A stretch of 64,000 nt of DNA from Mannheimia granulomatis (GCF_011455695.1 NZ_CP015030.1:1612001-1676000); one strand, 5' to 3'. Positions 27,601 to 36,861 are shown, counted from the stretch's first letter. A program made the numbers and translations. Notes: a model not told the origin generated them from the sequence alone.

Positions 27601-30600
27601 TACAAACTCAAGCGGGCTATCCACCTTAATGATGTTTTTGCCATTCTCGTTTTTCACTGTTACTACAGTACCCTTACCGTTTACAAAGTCCACTGTATCG
27701 TTGTGTACAACCGTGTCTACAGCTTGACCGTTACCTTGCAAGTTCCAGCCCGCATTCAACACATCACCTACTGTAGCTGCGTTGTTTTTCTTATCTGCTA
27801 AGTTAGCAGCACTGTTTGCATCAGGCTGTTTGTTAGCTGTGCTTGCATCTGCTAAATTGCCTGCCACATTACTAATCGTTTTGTTACCTGCATTAATACC
27901 GTCTTTATTGATAGTAATCGGGTTGTTATCCGGATTATTCTCATCGGTTGGCACTTTGATAGTGTTAGATGTTACGCTGTTGAAGTTTACATCATCTTTA
28001 GTTGCAAAAGTAAACTTACCATCTTCTTGCGTGATTTTGATATTTTTACCTGCATCTAAAGTAACTGTTTCACCTGTTTTAATCAGCTGATCTTTATTAC
28101 CCGACACTTCACCTGCACTTGCTGATGCTTTTGCAATAAAGCCTGCATTGTTAATTGCATCTGCAACTGTTTTTGTAGTGACTAAAGCATCAGGTGCAGT
28201 TGGCGCTGCAACTGCACCATTATTATTGTTGGTTAAGCCGCTTGTTACTGCCGTGATATTGCCATTATCATCAACTTTTACTGTTGTACCATCAGTTTTC
28301 GCTGCAACTGTGTAAGTTTTTGAACCGTCTGGATTGTCCGCCGGTGTTACCGTTACACCTTGAGTACCTTCAACTTTCGTTGTGGCTGCTGCTTTAGCTG
28401 CTTCCAACTGGCTTACGTTTACTGCATCTGTTGGAGCAGTACCATTTGCTACATTAGTAATCTTAGTTGCATTGCCGTCTTTATCACCAATTTTGATATT
28501 ATTACCTTCATTCGTGATCTTCGGACCATTGTCACCAATTTGAATAGTGTTAAATTTCACATCTTGTGCTGTTTCAAAGGTAAAGACTGTGCCAACACGT
28601 TTAACTTTTAAGTTAGTGCCTGCATTAAACTCAACTTCATCACCCGGATTGATTAATTCAGAAGCAGCTTCATCACCTTCTGCTTTATTACCGCCGGATT
28701 TCGCTTTCCAACCGGAATTATTAATTGCATTGGTAATATCGCCTGCATTAACCAATTTCTTCGCATCATCAGCATTTGGTGCATCAACCTTACCATCTTT
28801 ATTTCCATCATTCAGAGTCGTGGTATTTGCTTTTACTGCACCGGTTGCCGGATCTTTAGTAATGGTTTCATTATCAACATTTACAGCAACATCAAATTCT
28901 GTTGAACCATCATCCTTCTTAGTTGGTGTAACAGTTACAGATTTATCTGCTGACACAACGCTTTCTTTAGAGGCAGCAGCAAGCTGTTTTAACTGACTCA
29001 TATTAACAGCATCAGTATCGTTTTCACCTGCTTTCACACCAGTGATCTTAGTTGGGTTACCATCATTACCAGCCACATTGATGTTCCCGCCGTTGTTAGT
29101 GATCTTAGGGCCATTGTCACCAAAAGTTACACTGTTGAAAGTTACATCATCTTTGGTTGCGAATGTGAAGTTTGCGCCATCACGAGTAACTGTAATGTTC
29201 TTACCATTTTTTAAATCAACTACATCACCCGGATTAATTAACTCACCAGCATCGCTATTTGCTTTTGCTGTAAAACCTGACTTGCTAATTGCATCAGCAA
29301 CTGTTTTTGCTGTCGCAATTTTATTGTCATCATTCGCAGGAGGTGTTACTTTACCTGTTGTTTCATCTACAGCAATCGTTGTAGTATCAACATTAAAGGT
29401 AACATCTGCAATTGTATTGTCAGACTTCATTGTCACATTTGCTTTTGTACCTTTGCCATCTACAAAGTTTACTGTGTCGTAAGCCTTAACAAAGTCTTTT
29501 GCTGTACTGTTTTCTTGTAAGTTCCAGCCTGCATTTAACACATCATCAACTGTTGCTGCATTGTTTTTGATGTTATTTACATCTGCCGGCTTCGCTTGTG
29601 ATGCTGTATTCGTTGCATCACCTGTGCTATTTGTAACAGGTAAGTTGCTTGATACATTAGTAATTGGCTTACCCGCTGCATCAATGCCGTCTTTTGTGAT
29701 CGTAATTGGCTTATCGTTACCATTTGTACCTGTAGGCACAGTAATAGTGTTCGATGTTACACTACTGAACGTAACATCATCTTTGGTCGCAAAGCTGAAC
29801 TTACCGCCTGTTTGAGTAACTTTGATATTTTTACCTGCATCGAAAGTCACAGTATCGCCCGGATTAACAAGCTCTGCTGAAGTACCTGATACTTCGCCTT
29901 CGCTTTTGCTTGATGTTGCGGTAAAGCCTGAATTTTTGATTGCATCTGCAACAGTTTTTGTGGTTGCCACTTTATTTTCATCTGCCGGCGTTGTTACTGC
30001 ACCGGTCGTGTTATCAACAGTAATTGAGCCGGTATCTACATCAAAAGTGACTTTAGTTACACCATCAGCTTCTGCTGTTACATTTGAAACAGTACCTTTA
30101 CCGTTTACAAATTGTACAGCTTCATTAGGTGTTACCGTGCCTTTATTTGTACCTGCATTATCCTTAACATGGAAACCTTGGTTTACATAACTGTTTAAGT
30201 TGGTAATAGCATCACCAACATTATTTGCTGTATTACCATATTGGGTTTTGTCTGCATTTGTAACATTATATTTTGGTTGAGTAACAGAACCGTCCGGATT
30301 TACCACTGAACCACCACCAAAATTACTTGCAGTTGAATTTGCAAGATTATTGGTTGCATTCATAGCCATATAAAGTTGTGAACCGTTAATTGCATCTGTT
30401 GATGTTGCAGAAATCTGACCTGCTGCCACATTTTGGATTTGGCGTTCTTTTCCTGCAGAACCTACAGAAACAACATCATTTTTATTTTGGTTCACACCTG
30501 CAAAACCGGAATAGCTGATTTTGCCGACTGTTGCATCATTGGTTGGCGTTGCTTCACGTGTTGTTGAGTAATTACCCAACGCAACAGAACCTGCCAAGTT

Positions 30601-32637
30601 TGTACTCGCATGATGGCCTAAAGCTAACGCATTCTCTGCACTTGCTACCGATTCCGGGCCAACAGCAGTTGCATTTGCACCGCTTGCCGTAGCACGCGTA
30701 CCAATTGCTAATGCAGATTGTGCTGATGCAGTTGAATTTGCACCCATGGCAGTTGCAGCATTAGCAGTTGCTTTTGTACCTACACCGATTGCAGAAGCTT
30801 TTTCAGCAGAAGCATTGGCATTTGAACCAATGGCTGTTGCATCTCCTTCACCGGCTGTTGTTTGACGACCAATCGCAGTTGCACCATTTGCAGAAGCATT
30901 TGCAGTATGTCCAAGTGCCGTAGCTTGAATACCTTTTGCAATAGCACCTACACCTAACGCAGCAGCACCATTGCCGTTAGCATTAGAGTTCGTACCTAAT
31001 GCAATTGCAGCCTGATCTGCAGCGGCAGCATTCGGACCAATAGCAATTGCATTTGTCCCTGTAGCGCCATCATTGTTTTTATTACCTGTAACAGTTGAAT
31101 TTACTGAGAAATATTCAATTTGCTTACCTTGTACTGCCGGGGTAACAGAAAGATCGTAAATCAAAGTACCATTTGCATTTCTATTTGCACTCGTTACTTT
31201 TACTGTACCGTCAGTTGAAACTACAGTAGCTTGAGTATCTTTCGTAAATTGTGTAATTGCATCTTGTGTTAAGCCAATTTCATAATTCGTTGTATTGGCC
31301 GCTGTTGCTGCTTTACCTGTTACTGTGATGTAAGTTGGAGAAACAGAACTCGCGGTAGTGTTATAGGCATTTACTGTGTAAATTGGTTGACCATTTGCGC
31401 CATCAGTTTTAGCTACATTTACGTTAGAACCGGCAACTACTTCCGTTTTCACAGCTTTTAATGCTTCTTCAATCGTATTTTTATTCGTACCGCCGATATT
31501 AGTATAAGTAACAGAACCATTCGGATTTACGACAGCATTACCGCCTAAAATATTTTTAGTTGAGTTTGCAAGGTTATCTGTCGCTTTCATTGCCATATAA
31601 AGCTGAGAACCGTTAATAGCATCAGTTGAAGTAGAAGAAATCTGACCTGCCGCTACATTTTGGATTTGGCGTTCACTACCTACATCCCCTACAGAAAACA
31701 CTCGGCTTTTATATCCTGAAGCTACATCTACAACACTATTACCGGCAAATCCACTATAAGCAATACTACCAACCGTTGCCGAATTTACATTTTCCCCAGC
31801 TCTAGCAACAGAATTTGAACCAACTGCCACAGCTTTGTTTAAATTCTCACCTACCTTACTATTAACACCTAATGCTGTTGCATTTGCACTCGAAGCATTA
31901 GCATTATTACCAATAGCTAAAGCACTCGTAGCTGCTGTCGTGGTTACAGCACTTGCACCAAGGGCTAATGAACTTGTACCATTTGCAATTGATTTATTTC
32001 CCATTGCACCAGAGAAATCAGCATTTGCCGTTGAGCCTGAACCCATTGCGAATGAACGCGTACCATTTGCAAAATTTCTCCAACCCACAGCAGTTGAACG
32101 GTTACCATGAGCCTCTGCACCAGCACCAAAAGCAGTTGCTCGGTTACCTGTCGCATGAGTATCTGTTCCTAATGCTATAGCATTTGCTGATGTTGCAGTA
32201 GATCCCATACCAATCGAAATTGAAGGTACTAACGCCATATTAGTTCCACGCCCATACAAACTTTCTTCGCCAATTGAGTTAGTTAGATAAGATGTATCTT
32301 CAGGATCTGTCAAATTGGTTCTATGTGTTGCATTAGCTCCTGTGCCAATTGCAATAGTAGAGTTACCTGTAGATATTGAGCCTACACCAATTGCAATTGA
32401 CTTATCGCCTGTTGCACTTGCTATCGTTGTGATATAGGAATTTGCAGTTGAACCTATAGATACTACAGCTACAGCATTACTTGCACCTAATACAACACCA
32501 GCACTAGCTACTAAAGCTAATACCCCTTTACTTGCAGAGCTTGTTGACTTAACTTTACCCTTCGCCTTTTGTAATTCGGACACAGCAACCCAACTCATCG
32601 TTGCCTGATTCCAAATAACCTTAAAAATTTTATTCAT
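24691..32637 (-). CDS. Giant trimeric autotransporter adhesin (YadA/Hia type)
   Basis: Surface adhesin of 2,648 residues, secreted by the type Vc route. Residues 1-27 form an extended signal peptide region (MNKIFKVIWNQ...), then a hydrophobic signal core to about 57. YadA-like head repeats (AIAxG.xAxA) occupy about 70-290, followed by a neck with RQIQNVAAGQISSTSTDAINGSQLY. A second head at about 520-700 has its own neck. A long stalk follows, made of repeated modules (TKTVADAINNAGF, FATKDDV-FNSV, NAATVGDVLNAGWNL). The last 80 residues are the anchor, ending VGVGYQW. AGGGG precedes the ATG. Residues about 1414-2080 are a tandem duplication of 333 residues. Ligand unknown. Confidence 0.93.
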   Translation of the reverse strand: MNKIFKVIWNQATMSWVAVSELQKAKGKVKSTSSASKGVLALVASAGVVLGASNAVAVVSIGSTANSYITTIASATGDKSIAIGVGSISTGNSTIAIGTGANATHRTNLTDPEDTSYLTNSIGEESLYGRGTNMALVPSISIGMGSTATSANAIALGTDTHATGNRATAFGAGAEAHGNRSTAVGWRNFANGTRSFAMGSGSTANADFSGAMGNKSIANGTSSLALGASAVTTTAATSALAIGNNANASSANATALGVNSKVGENLNKAVAVGSNSVARAGENVNSATVGSIAYSGFAGNSVVDVASGYKSRVFSVGDVGSERQIQNVAAGQISSTSTDAINGSQLYMAMKATDNLANSTKNILGGNAVVNPNGSVTYTNIGGTNKNTIEEALKAVKTEVVAGSNVNVAKTDGANGQPIYTVNAYNTTASSVSPTYITVTGKAATAANTTNYEIGLTQDAITQFTKDTQATVVSTDGTVKVTSANRNANGTLIYDLSVTPAVQGKQIEYFSVNSTVTGNKNNDGATGTNAIAIGPNAAAADQAAIALGTNSNANGNGAAALGVGAIAKGIQATALGHTANASANGATAIGRQTTAGEGDATAIGSNANASAEKASAIGVGTKATANAATAMGANSTASAQSALAIGTRATASGANATAVGPESVASAENALALGHHASTNLAGSVALGNYSTTREATPTNDATVGKISYSGFAGVNQNKNDVVSVGSAGKERQIQNVAAGQISATSTDAINGSQLYMAMNATNNLANSTASNFGGGSVVNPDGSVTQPKYNVTNADKTQYGNTANNVGDAITNLNSYVNQGFHVKDNAGTNKGTVTPNEAVQFVNGKGTVSNVTAEADGVTKVTFDVDTGSITVDNTTGAVTTPADENKVATTKTVADAIKNSGFTATSSKSEGEVSGTSAELVNPGDTVTFDAGKNIKVTQTGGKFSFATKDDVTFSSVTSNTITVPTGTNGNDKPITITKDGIDAAGKPITNVSSNLPVTNSTGDATNTASQAKPADVNNIKNNAATVDDVLNAGWNLQENSTAKDFVKAYDTVNFVDGKGTKANVTMKSDNTIADVTFNVDTTTIAVDETTGKVTPPANDDNKIATAKTVADAISKSGFTAKANSDAGELINPGDVVDLKNGKNITVTRDGANFTFATKDDVTFNSVTFGDNGPKITNNGGNINVAGNDGNPTKITGVKAGENDTDAVNMSQLKQLAAASKESVVSADKSVTVTPTKKDDGSTEFDVAVNVDNETITKDPATGAVKANTTTLNDGNKDGKVDAPNADDAKKLVNAGDITNAINNSGWKAKSGGNKAEGDEAASELINPGDEVEFNAGTNLKVKRVGTVFTFETAQDVKFNTIQIGDNGPKITNEGNNIKIGDKDGNATKITNVANGTAPTDAVNVSQLEAAKAAATTKVEGTQGVTVTPADNPDGSKTYTVAAKTDGTTVKVDDNGNITAVTSGLTNNNNGAVAAPTAPDALVTTKTVADAINNAGFIAKASASAGEVSGNKDQLIKTGETVTLDAGKNIKITQEDGKFTFATKDDVNFNSVTSNTIKVPTDENNPDNNPITINKDGINAGNKTISNVAGNLADASTANKQPDANSAANLADKKNNAATVGDVLNAGWNLQGNGQAVDTVVHNDTVDFVNGKGTVVTVKNENGKNIIKVDSPLEFVNTDPNDKSTPSNTAKLTGDAPVQLTNVASGVRKDDGTSLTGKDLADAIKNATGNTLNNAVNVGDLQAAVNAATTKVEGDKGVTVTSKTNDDGSTTYTVAAKTDNKTVTVDKDGNIAAVTSDLANNNNGTVAAPTAPDALVTAKTVADAINNAGFIAKASASAGEVSGNKDQLIKTGETVTLDAGKNIKITQEDGKFTFATKDDVNFNSVTSNTITVPTDTANPANNPITINKDGINAGNKTISNVAGNLADASVAKEQPAANSPESLTNKKNNAATVGDVLNAGWNLQGNGQAVDTVVHNDTVNFVNGKGTVVTVENKDGKNIIKVDSPLEFVNKDSNDTSTPSNTAKLTGDAPVQLTNIASGVRKDDGTAPTGKELADAIKNAEGDTLSNAVNVGDLQAAAKASATEVTASGLATLSTRTGENGQAIYNVDVAKADAPTVTRGNVSVKAGDENKVMTAGDIAAAITGSEKTSSVKAGSKAVTVNAAAEDANGNTEYTVDVATDKTIARDGEGKLTVNVDNTTITTDPNTGEVKANTTTYAPTKDGKVGNAEAPDALVSAKTVADAINASGFTLKTSANGGSKISGSDEMINPGETIDMTAGKNLTVKQEANGKVTYATKDDVTFNTVNSTTVVVGDATDPAKSTTLTSGNKGLDVGGDKITNVANGDISPVSTDVINGSQLNNYTKVNGNNIGTDNGAINIVNGAGTTVTSDKAGEIKVNVNNTDLTVADNGTINVQDPNGTGAHYVNATTVAKAVNNVSWNVGSGEVEGTNGKSTYTANADSKVKAGETMKVRAGRNIEISGKGKEVDIAVSDNPEFTSVKTGDTVMNNNGVTINNGSAGKSVSLTKNGLDNGGNRITNVKAGEADTDAVNVGQLKGTVNHLNNKINRNNREARAGIAGSNAAAALPQVYIPGKSMVAAAGGTFKGENALAVGYSRSSDNGKLILKLQGNANSRGDIGGGVGVGYQW
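26400..28397 (-). repeat. 999-bp tandem duplication inside the adhesin stalk
   Basis: Two copies, about 26400-27398 and 27399-28397, in exact register: three landmark words repeat at a spacing of 999 bases (26406/27405, 26761/27760, 26961/27960). The central parts are nearly identical and the edges more diverged. The unit encodes 333 residues, preserving the frame. Confidence 0.88.
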
Positions 32638-32965
32638 ATAAACCCCTATAAAAAAGAAAAAGATTATGCGAAATTCACTTTCAACATAATCTTAAATAAC
32701 TGAAAACTGCTTAAGAATTGCTGAGTAAATAGTTTATTTTTCTATTAACACAGCCAGAAATTAAACTGAGTATATTTTACTGCATTTGAAATACAATGTA
32801 TCTTTTTAAATGTAAATTTAGTGTAAAAAAAGCGTTATCTTTGCCTATTATAACAAGCGTTAATTTTAATCAATTGCCTACCAATTTTGATGGAAGATTT
32901 ATTCAAAGAGGTTATAAAACACAAGCGGTAAAATTTTGCAAAAATTTTACCGCTTTCATTATTAT
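32638..32965. other. Upstream region of the autotransporter gene
   Basis: These 328 bases hold the adhesin promoter and leader. The ribosome site AGGGG lies just before its ATG. The rest is AT-rich with no gene or simple-sequence repeat tract that would suggest phase variation. The far end carries the terminator of the RhuM-family gene. Confidence 0.5.
32919..32960 (-). terminator. Uptake-signal terminator of the RhuM-family gene
   Basis: Perfect 15-bp stem (32923-32937 with 32941-32955) around a GCA loop, containing the AAGCGGTAAAATTTT word. It is almost the same sequence as the hairpin at 34105-34139. Confidence 0.75.
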
Positions 32966-33955
32966 CTATTTCTTCAATTTATTCTCTAATTGCTCTAAAT
33001 CCCTCAGATCTTCCAAATCTGCTTCCTGCTGTTTAAGATGTTTACGATTAGTATCAAATTTCTTATATTGCTCGTTAGCAAAAATTTCCATTTGCTTGTG
33101 AGTGATTGAACCAGCGTTTTCCAATACAGGAAAACCGTTAAATTCAATTAGTGCATCCACATTTCTTCGCCAGAAACCTAAAGTCAAGTCTTGATTATTT
33201 TTCACTCTCAATTCTGCACTCTCAAGGAAAATCATTACCAAACGATTTAAAGAATCTAATTCATTGTTATCTAAGTAATTTTTCGCTGTAATAATATCTC
33301 CTTTACGTACTACCTTTCCTTTCCAACTCGTTAATCCCATATTAGCTCTAGCAGAATCAGCACGTTGGCAAATTAACTCAGCAGCCGTTTGGTTGGTAAT
33401 TGCATAAATAAGTTTATTTTGTGTTTCCGCAAAAAACATTTGGGTATTTTTATCGGTCTTATCGTAATCACTAGAGAGTTTAAAAAGTTCTCTTATTTTT
33501 TGATAGAAACGCAGTTCACTTGCCCGAATTTCACGTATTTGTTCAAGTAATTCATCAAAGTAATCTAAGCGTCCCTGAGGATTTTTCAAACGTTCAGTAT
33601 CAACTAGAAAACCTTTTTCAAGATAAGAACGCAAAGTGCTATTTGCCCATTTTCTAAACTGAACTGCTCTTGGACTACGTACGCGAAAACCAATGGCCAA
33701 GATCATTTCAAGCGAGTAGTGTTTTACTTGATACTTTTTACCATCTTGAGCAGTTATTAAATAATCCTTAATAACTGAATATTCATCTAACTCTTTGTCT
33801 TTTAAGATATTTTTAATGTGAATGGTTATATTTGGTACAGAGGTGTTAAAAAGTTCAGCAAGCTGATTTTGTGTCAGCCAAGCTTCATTTTCTACCACTA
33901 ATAATGCTACGTTACTTTTCCCGTCTTCAGTGTTATAAATAATCAAATCGCTCAT
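32966..33955 (-). CDS. RhuM family protein
   Basis: Cytoplasmic protein of 329 residues of the RhuM family, named from a Salmonella pathogenicity-island gene and of unknown function. The N-terminus carries a helix-turn-helix-like segment (LTQNQLAELFNTSVPNITIHIKNIL, about residues 27-51). The family core follows (KHYSLEMILAIGFRVRSPRAVQFRKWA), and the second half includes helical and basic stretches ending in a Lys-rich tail. RhuM genes are often found in accessory or defence-like regions. Here it stands alone between the adhesin and mpl, with its own terminator. DNA binding is inferred only. Confidence 0.85.
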   Translation of the reverse strand: MSDLIIYNTEDGKSNVALLVVENEAWLTQNQLAELFNTSVPNITIHIKNILKDKELDEYSVIKDYLITAQDGKKYQVKHYSLEMILAIGFRVRSPRAVQFRKWANSTLRSYLEKGFLVDTERLKNPQGRLDYFDELLEQIREIRASELRFYQKIRELFKLSSDYDKTDKNTQMFFAETQNKLIYAITNQTAAELICQRADSARANMGLTSWKGKVVRKGDIITAKNYLDNNELDSLNRLVMIFLESAELRVKNNQDLTLGFWRRNVDALIEFNGFPVLENAGSITHKQMEIFANEQYKKFDTNRKHLKQQEADLEDLRDLEQLENKLKK

Positions 33956-34099
33956 ATTTTTATTTTACCCGTAATAATTTAACTACTACTTTTTCCAAAA
34001 ATTTTAGCCGTTATATGTATTATTTTTAACTGACATTTGTAAATAGCAAGAGTGATTTCGATTTTTTTCGATGCAGATCGTAAAAATAGATTCGCCAAG

Positions 34100-34142
34100 A
34101 TAACCAAGCGGTAAAATTTTGCAAAAATTTTACCGCTTGCAT
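34100..34142 (-). terminator. Uptake-signal terminator of mpl
   Basis: Perfect 16-bp stem (34105-34120 with 34124-34139) around GCA, just after the mpl stop. The core equals the hairpin at 32923-32955. Confidence 0.75.
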
Positions 34143-34145
34143 GCT

Positions 34146-35510
34146 CTATTTATCTGCTAATTTGGTTAGGATCTTATTATGAATGCCCCCAAAAGCCCCA
34201 TTACTCATCACTAAAATATGATCGGTTGGTTTGGATTCTTTGACAATTAATGCAACTAAATCATCAATATTTGCAGACCAGTAAGCCGGTTGAGATAATG
34301 CATTGGTTATCTCACTCACACTCCAAGCAATGATATCAGGTTGGTAAACAAATACGGCTTCAGCATCGTGCAGGCTTGGTGCAATCTCTTCTTTGTGAAC
34401 GCCCATTTTCATCGTATTTGATCGAGGCTCTAACACTGCAAGAATTCGTTGATTTTTACCGACTTTACCACGTAAAGCATCAATAGTCGCTTCAATTGCG
34501 GTTGGATGATGGGCGAAATCATCATAAACAGTAATGCCGTTTACTTCACCTTTCACTTCCAAACGGCGGTTAGCATTAATAAAGGTCCCTAATGATTGGC
34601 AAGCACTTTTTACCTCAACACCAGCGTGGTGAGCGGCGGCAATCGCCATCAGCGCATTGTGCATATTATGTTTTCCAATAACCGACCAATGTACTTCGCC
34701 TTTTTTTTCACCTAAGTGAAAGACTTCAAATTTTGAACAATCTGCAATTAAAGGTTTCGCAAACCATTCGTTATCCTCACCGATAAATTGCAATTGACTG
34801 TAGCTGCCCATTTTTAGGGTATTTTGTACATTTTCATCAGCGATTGCCGATAAAATGCAGCCACTTTTCGGCATAGTACGAACTAAATGGTGGAACTGGC
34901 GTTGAATCGCTTTTAAATCATCAAAAATATCAGCATGGTCAAACTCCATATTATTGATAATTAAGGTTTTTGGCGTGTAATGCACAAATTTTGAGCGCTT
35001 ATCAAAAAAGGCAGAATCGTATTCGTCTGCTTCAATCACAAAGAATTTGCTATTGCCAGCTCGTGCGGAAATGCCGAAATTGCCCGCCACGCCACCAATT
35101 AAAAAGCCGGTATCAATACCGTTTTGATCTAGAATCCACGCTAACATTCCTGTGGTTGTGGTTTTGCCGTGTGTACCGGAAACCGCCAACACCCAGCGAT
35201 CTTTAAGAAGATGATCATGTAGCCATTGTGGGCCGGAAGTGTAATTCAGTTGGTTATCCAATACATATTCAACGCAAGGGTTACCACGACTCATCGCATT
35301 GCCGATTACAACCAAATCTGGTACCGGTTGCAACTGAGCAACATCGTAATTTGGGATAATTTCAATACCGTGAGATTCTAAAAAAGTGCTCATCGGCGGG
35401 TAAACATTGGTGTCTGAACCTGTCACTTTGTAGCCTAACTCGCGGGCAATCATTGCAATTCCGCCCATAAAAGTGCCACAAATTCCTAAAATATGGATAT
35501 GTTTTTTCAT
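34146..35510 (-). CDS. mpl: Murein peptide ligase Mpl
   Basis: Recycles cell-wall tripeptide by joining L-Ala-gamma-D-Glu-meso-DAP to UDP-MurNAc. The 454-residue Mur-ligase fold has the N-terminal HILGICGTFMGG, the ATP loop GTHGKTTT at 112-119, EADEYDSAFFDKRSKF, and DDFAHHPTAI in the C-terminal domain. The start at 35510 gives the canonical MKKHIHILGICG; 27 upstream codons are open but have no homology support. Downstream of mlaA, with 73 bases between, in the same direction. Confidence 0.93.
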   Translation of the reverse strand: MKKHIHILGICGTFMGGIAMIARELGYKVTGSDTNVYPPMSTFLESHGIEIIPNYDVAQLQPVPDLVVIGNAMSRGNPCVEYVLDNQLNYTSGPQWLHDHLLKDRWVLAVSGTHGKTTTTGMLAWILDQNGIDTGFLIGGVAGNFGISARAGNSKFFVIEADEYDSAFFDKRSKFVHYTPKTLIINNMEFDHADIFDDLKAIQRQFHHLVRTMPKSGCILSAIADENVQNTLKMGSYSQLQFIGEDNEWFAKPLIADCSKFEVFHLGEKKGEVHWSVIGKHNMHNALMAIAAAHHAGVEVKSACQSLGTFINANRRLEVKGEVNGITVYDDFAHHPTAIEATIDALRGKVGKNQRILAVLEPRSNTMKMGVHKEEIAPSLHDAEAVFVYQPDIIAWSVSEITNALSQPAYWSANIDDLVALIVKESKPTDHILVMSNGAFGGIHNKILTKLADK

Positions 35511-35583
35511 TTTTCTTGATTTCAAATAGGAACAAGCGGTCGTATTTTGCAATTTTTTTGTAAAATATGACCGCTTGTTGGAA

Positions 35584-36339
35584 TTAATCAATATTTTTCA
35601 GTTCTTCTTCTGAAAGTTGCTCTTGCTGGTTTTGTTCAACATTACCGTCTTTTACCTTAAATTCCAAGTTTTGGAAATAAGCTTCACGGAAAGTAACATA
35701 AGGATCTTGTGCTTGTTCTAATAACGCATCTTGCTCTAATAATTTAGAACGTGTATCAACACCTTGCACCACAAATTTTGCAATTGACCAAGGGGCGCCT
35801 ACATAGGTGAGCACCGAATAGCCGGTTTCTACCGCGCTACCAATCGCTTGGCGAGGTGTAGTTGCGCCATAAGCCGGTACCATAATATAAGAGCCGGAAG
35901 AAACACCGTTTGCGCCTAAGCTTTCGCCAAGAGTTCGTTGCCCGTTGTTCAAACGTAAGCCATCGTCTAAGCTTGCCCAGTCAATTAAACCGCCTAAACC
36001 AAAAACTGTGTTGATCCAAAAACGGTTAAAGTGAACCATTGCTTTCTTTCCTTCACCTTCAATTAATCGGTTTACAAAGCTCACCGGCTCATCAAGGTTG
36101 TTAGCAACATTGGTTAAACCTGTTTTAATCGGGCTTGGTACATACTCTTTCCAACCTTTTGCCACTGGCTTTAAAACATAGGGGTCAAAATATTCGTAAT
36201 TGACTTTCCACATAGCACGGTTAAAACCTTCGAGAGGATCCTCCCGCACACCGGTTTCTGGGTTAATGCTTGAAGAGCAAGCGGTTAACACCGCAATGCT
36301 GAGCAGAACAAAAATCTGCTTGATTGATGCTAATTTCAT
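35584..36339 (-). CDS. mlaA: MlaA/VacJ family outer-membrane lipoprotein
   Basis: Outer-membrane component of the Mla system, which returns mislocalised phospholipids from the outer leaflet. 251 residues with a lipobox VLTAC (lipidated C21), then DPLEGFNRAMWKVNYEYFD, the signature RFWINTVFGLGGLIDWA, LGESLGANGV and the SYIMVPAYG stretch typical of VacJ. The start at 36339 follows an AAGG site. The C-terminal tail is acidic and Gln-rich. No mlaBCDEF genes are nearby. It precedes mpl and diverges from metJ. Confidence 0.93.
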   Translation of the reverse strand: MKLASIKQIFVLLSIAVLTACSSSINPETGVREDPLEGFNRAMWKVNYEYFDPYVLKPVAKGWKEYVPSPIKTGLTNVANNLDEPVSFVNRLIEGEGKKAMVHFNRFWINTVFGLGGLIDWASLDDGLRLNNGQRTLGESLGANGVSSGSYIMVPAYGATTPRQAIGSAVETGYSVLTYVGAPWSIAKFVVQGVDTRSKLLEQDALLEQAQDPYVTFREAYFQNLEFKVKDGNVEQNQQEQLSEEELKNID

Positions 36340-36420
36340 AAAATTTGCCTTTTGGAGATTAATTTCTGTCATTGTAGCGAAGTTGCCGGAAAATACAAAA
36401 TAAAAAGCAGATTTCCCTTT

Positions 36421-36444
36421 AGAAATCTAGACGTCCAGATTGAG
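36421..36444 (+). promoter_or_regulatory. Tandem met boxes upstream of metJ
   Basis: Three adjacent eight-base words, AGAAATCT, AGACGTCC and AGATTGAG, approximate the MetJ consensus AGACGTCT; the middle one matches in seven of eight positions. They lie 53-76 bases before metJ, consistent with autoregulation, and between the divergent mlaA and metJ. Confidence 0.7.
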
Positions 36445-36496
36445 ATATCCTTCACTTTTGATTACAATACCAGCAAAATTTTAGGAGTAATCACAA

Positions 36497-36814
36497 ATGG
36501 CAGACTGGAACGGCGAATATATCAGCCCTTATGCCGAACACGGCAAAAAAAGCGAACAAGTGAAAAAAGTCACGGTGTCAATTCCGATCAAAGTGTTAGA
36601 AATTTTAACCAATGAAAGAACCCGCCGACAAATTAAAAATCTTCGCCATGCGACTAATAGCGAATTATTATGCGAAGCCTTTTTACACGCATTCACCGGG
36701 CAACCTTTACCAAATGATGAAGATTTAATGAAAGACCGAACTGATGAGATCCCGGAAGAAGCAAAACAAAAAATGCGAGAGTTAGGAATTAATCCTGACG
36801 AATGGCAATACTAA
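36497..36814 (+). CDS. metJ: Methionine repressor MetJ
   Basis: Ribbon-helix-helix repressor of methionine genes, with S-adenosylmethionine as corepressor. 105 residues, as usual; the DNA-contacting beta strand is [11 protein letters not shown] near residues 22-32, followed by the conserved [35 protein letters not shown] precedes the ATG. Tandem met boxes lie in its promoter region. It is followed by yhdT-panF. Confidence 0.96.
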   Translation: MADWNGEYISPYAEHGKKSEQVKKVTVSIPIKVLEILTNERTRRQIKNLRHATNSELLCEAFLHAFTGQPLPNDEDLMKDRTDEIPEEAKQKMRELGINPDEWQY

Positions 36815-36861
36815 AAACGCCTCACACTTATGAGGTTATTTTCATTTTTAAGGAGACGTTT

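Noticed and set aside
25088-30190. Series of plus-strand open frames of 60-150 codons
   Set aside because: All lie antisense within the trimeric autotransporter gene. They are low-complexity, Val/Ser/Leu-rich translations of its Asn/Thr/Ala repeats, with no start-site support.
24691-32637. Simple-sequence tract for phase variation of the adhesin
   Set aside because: No long homopolymer or short tandem repeat was seen in its promoter or early coding region.
36200-36615. Plus-strand frames around the mlaA-metJ gap
   Set aside because: They overlap mlaA antisense or metJ in another frame. The gap is better explained by the met boxes and two divergent promoters.
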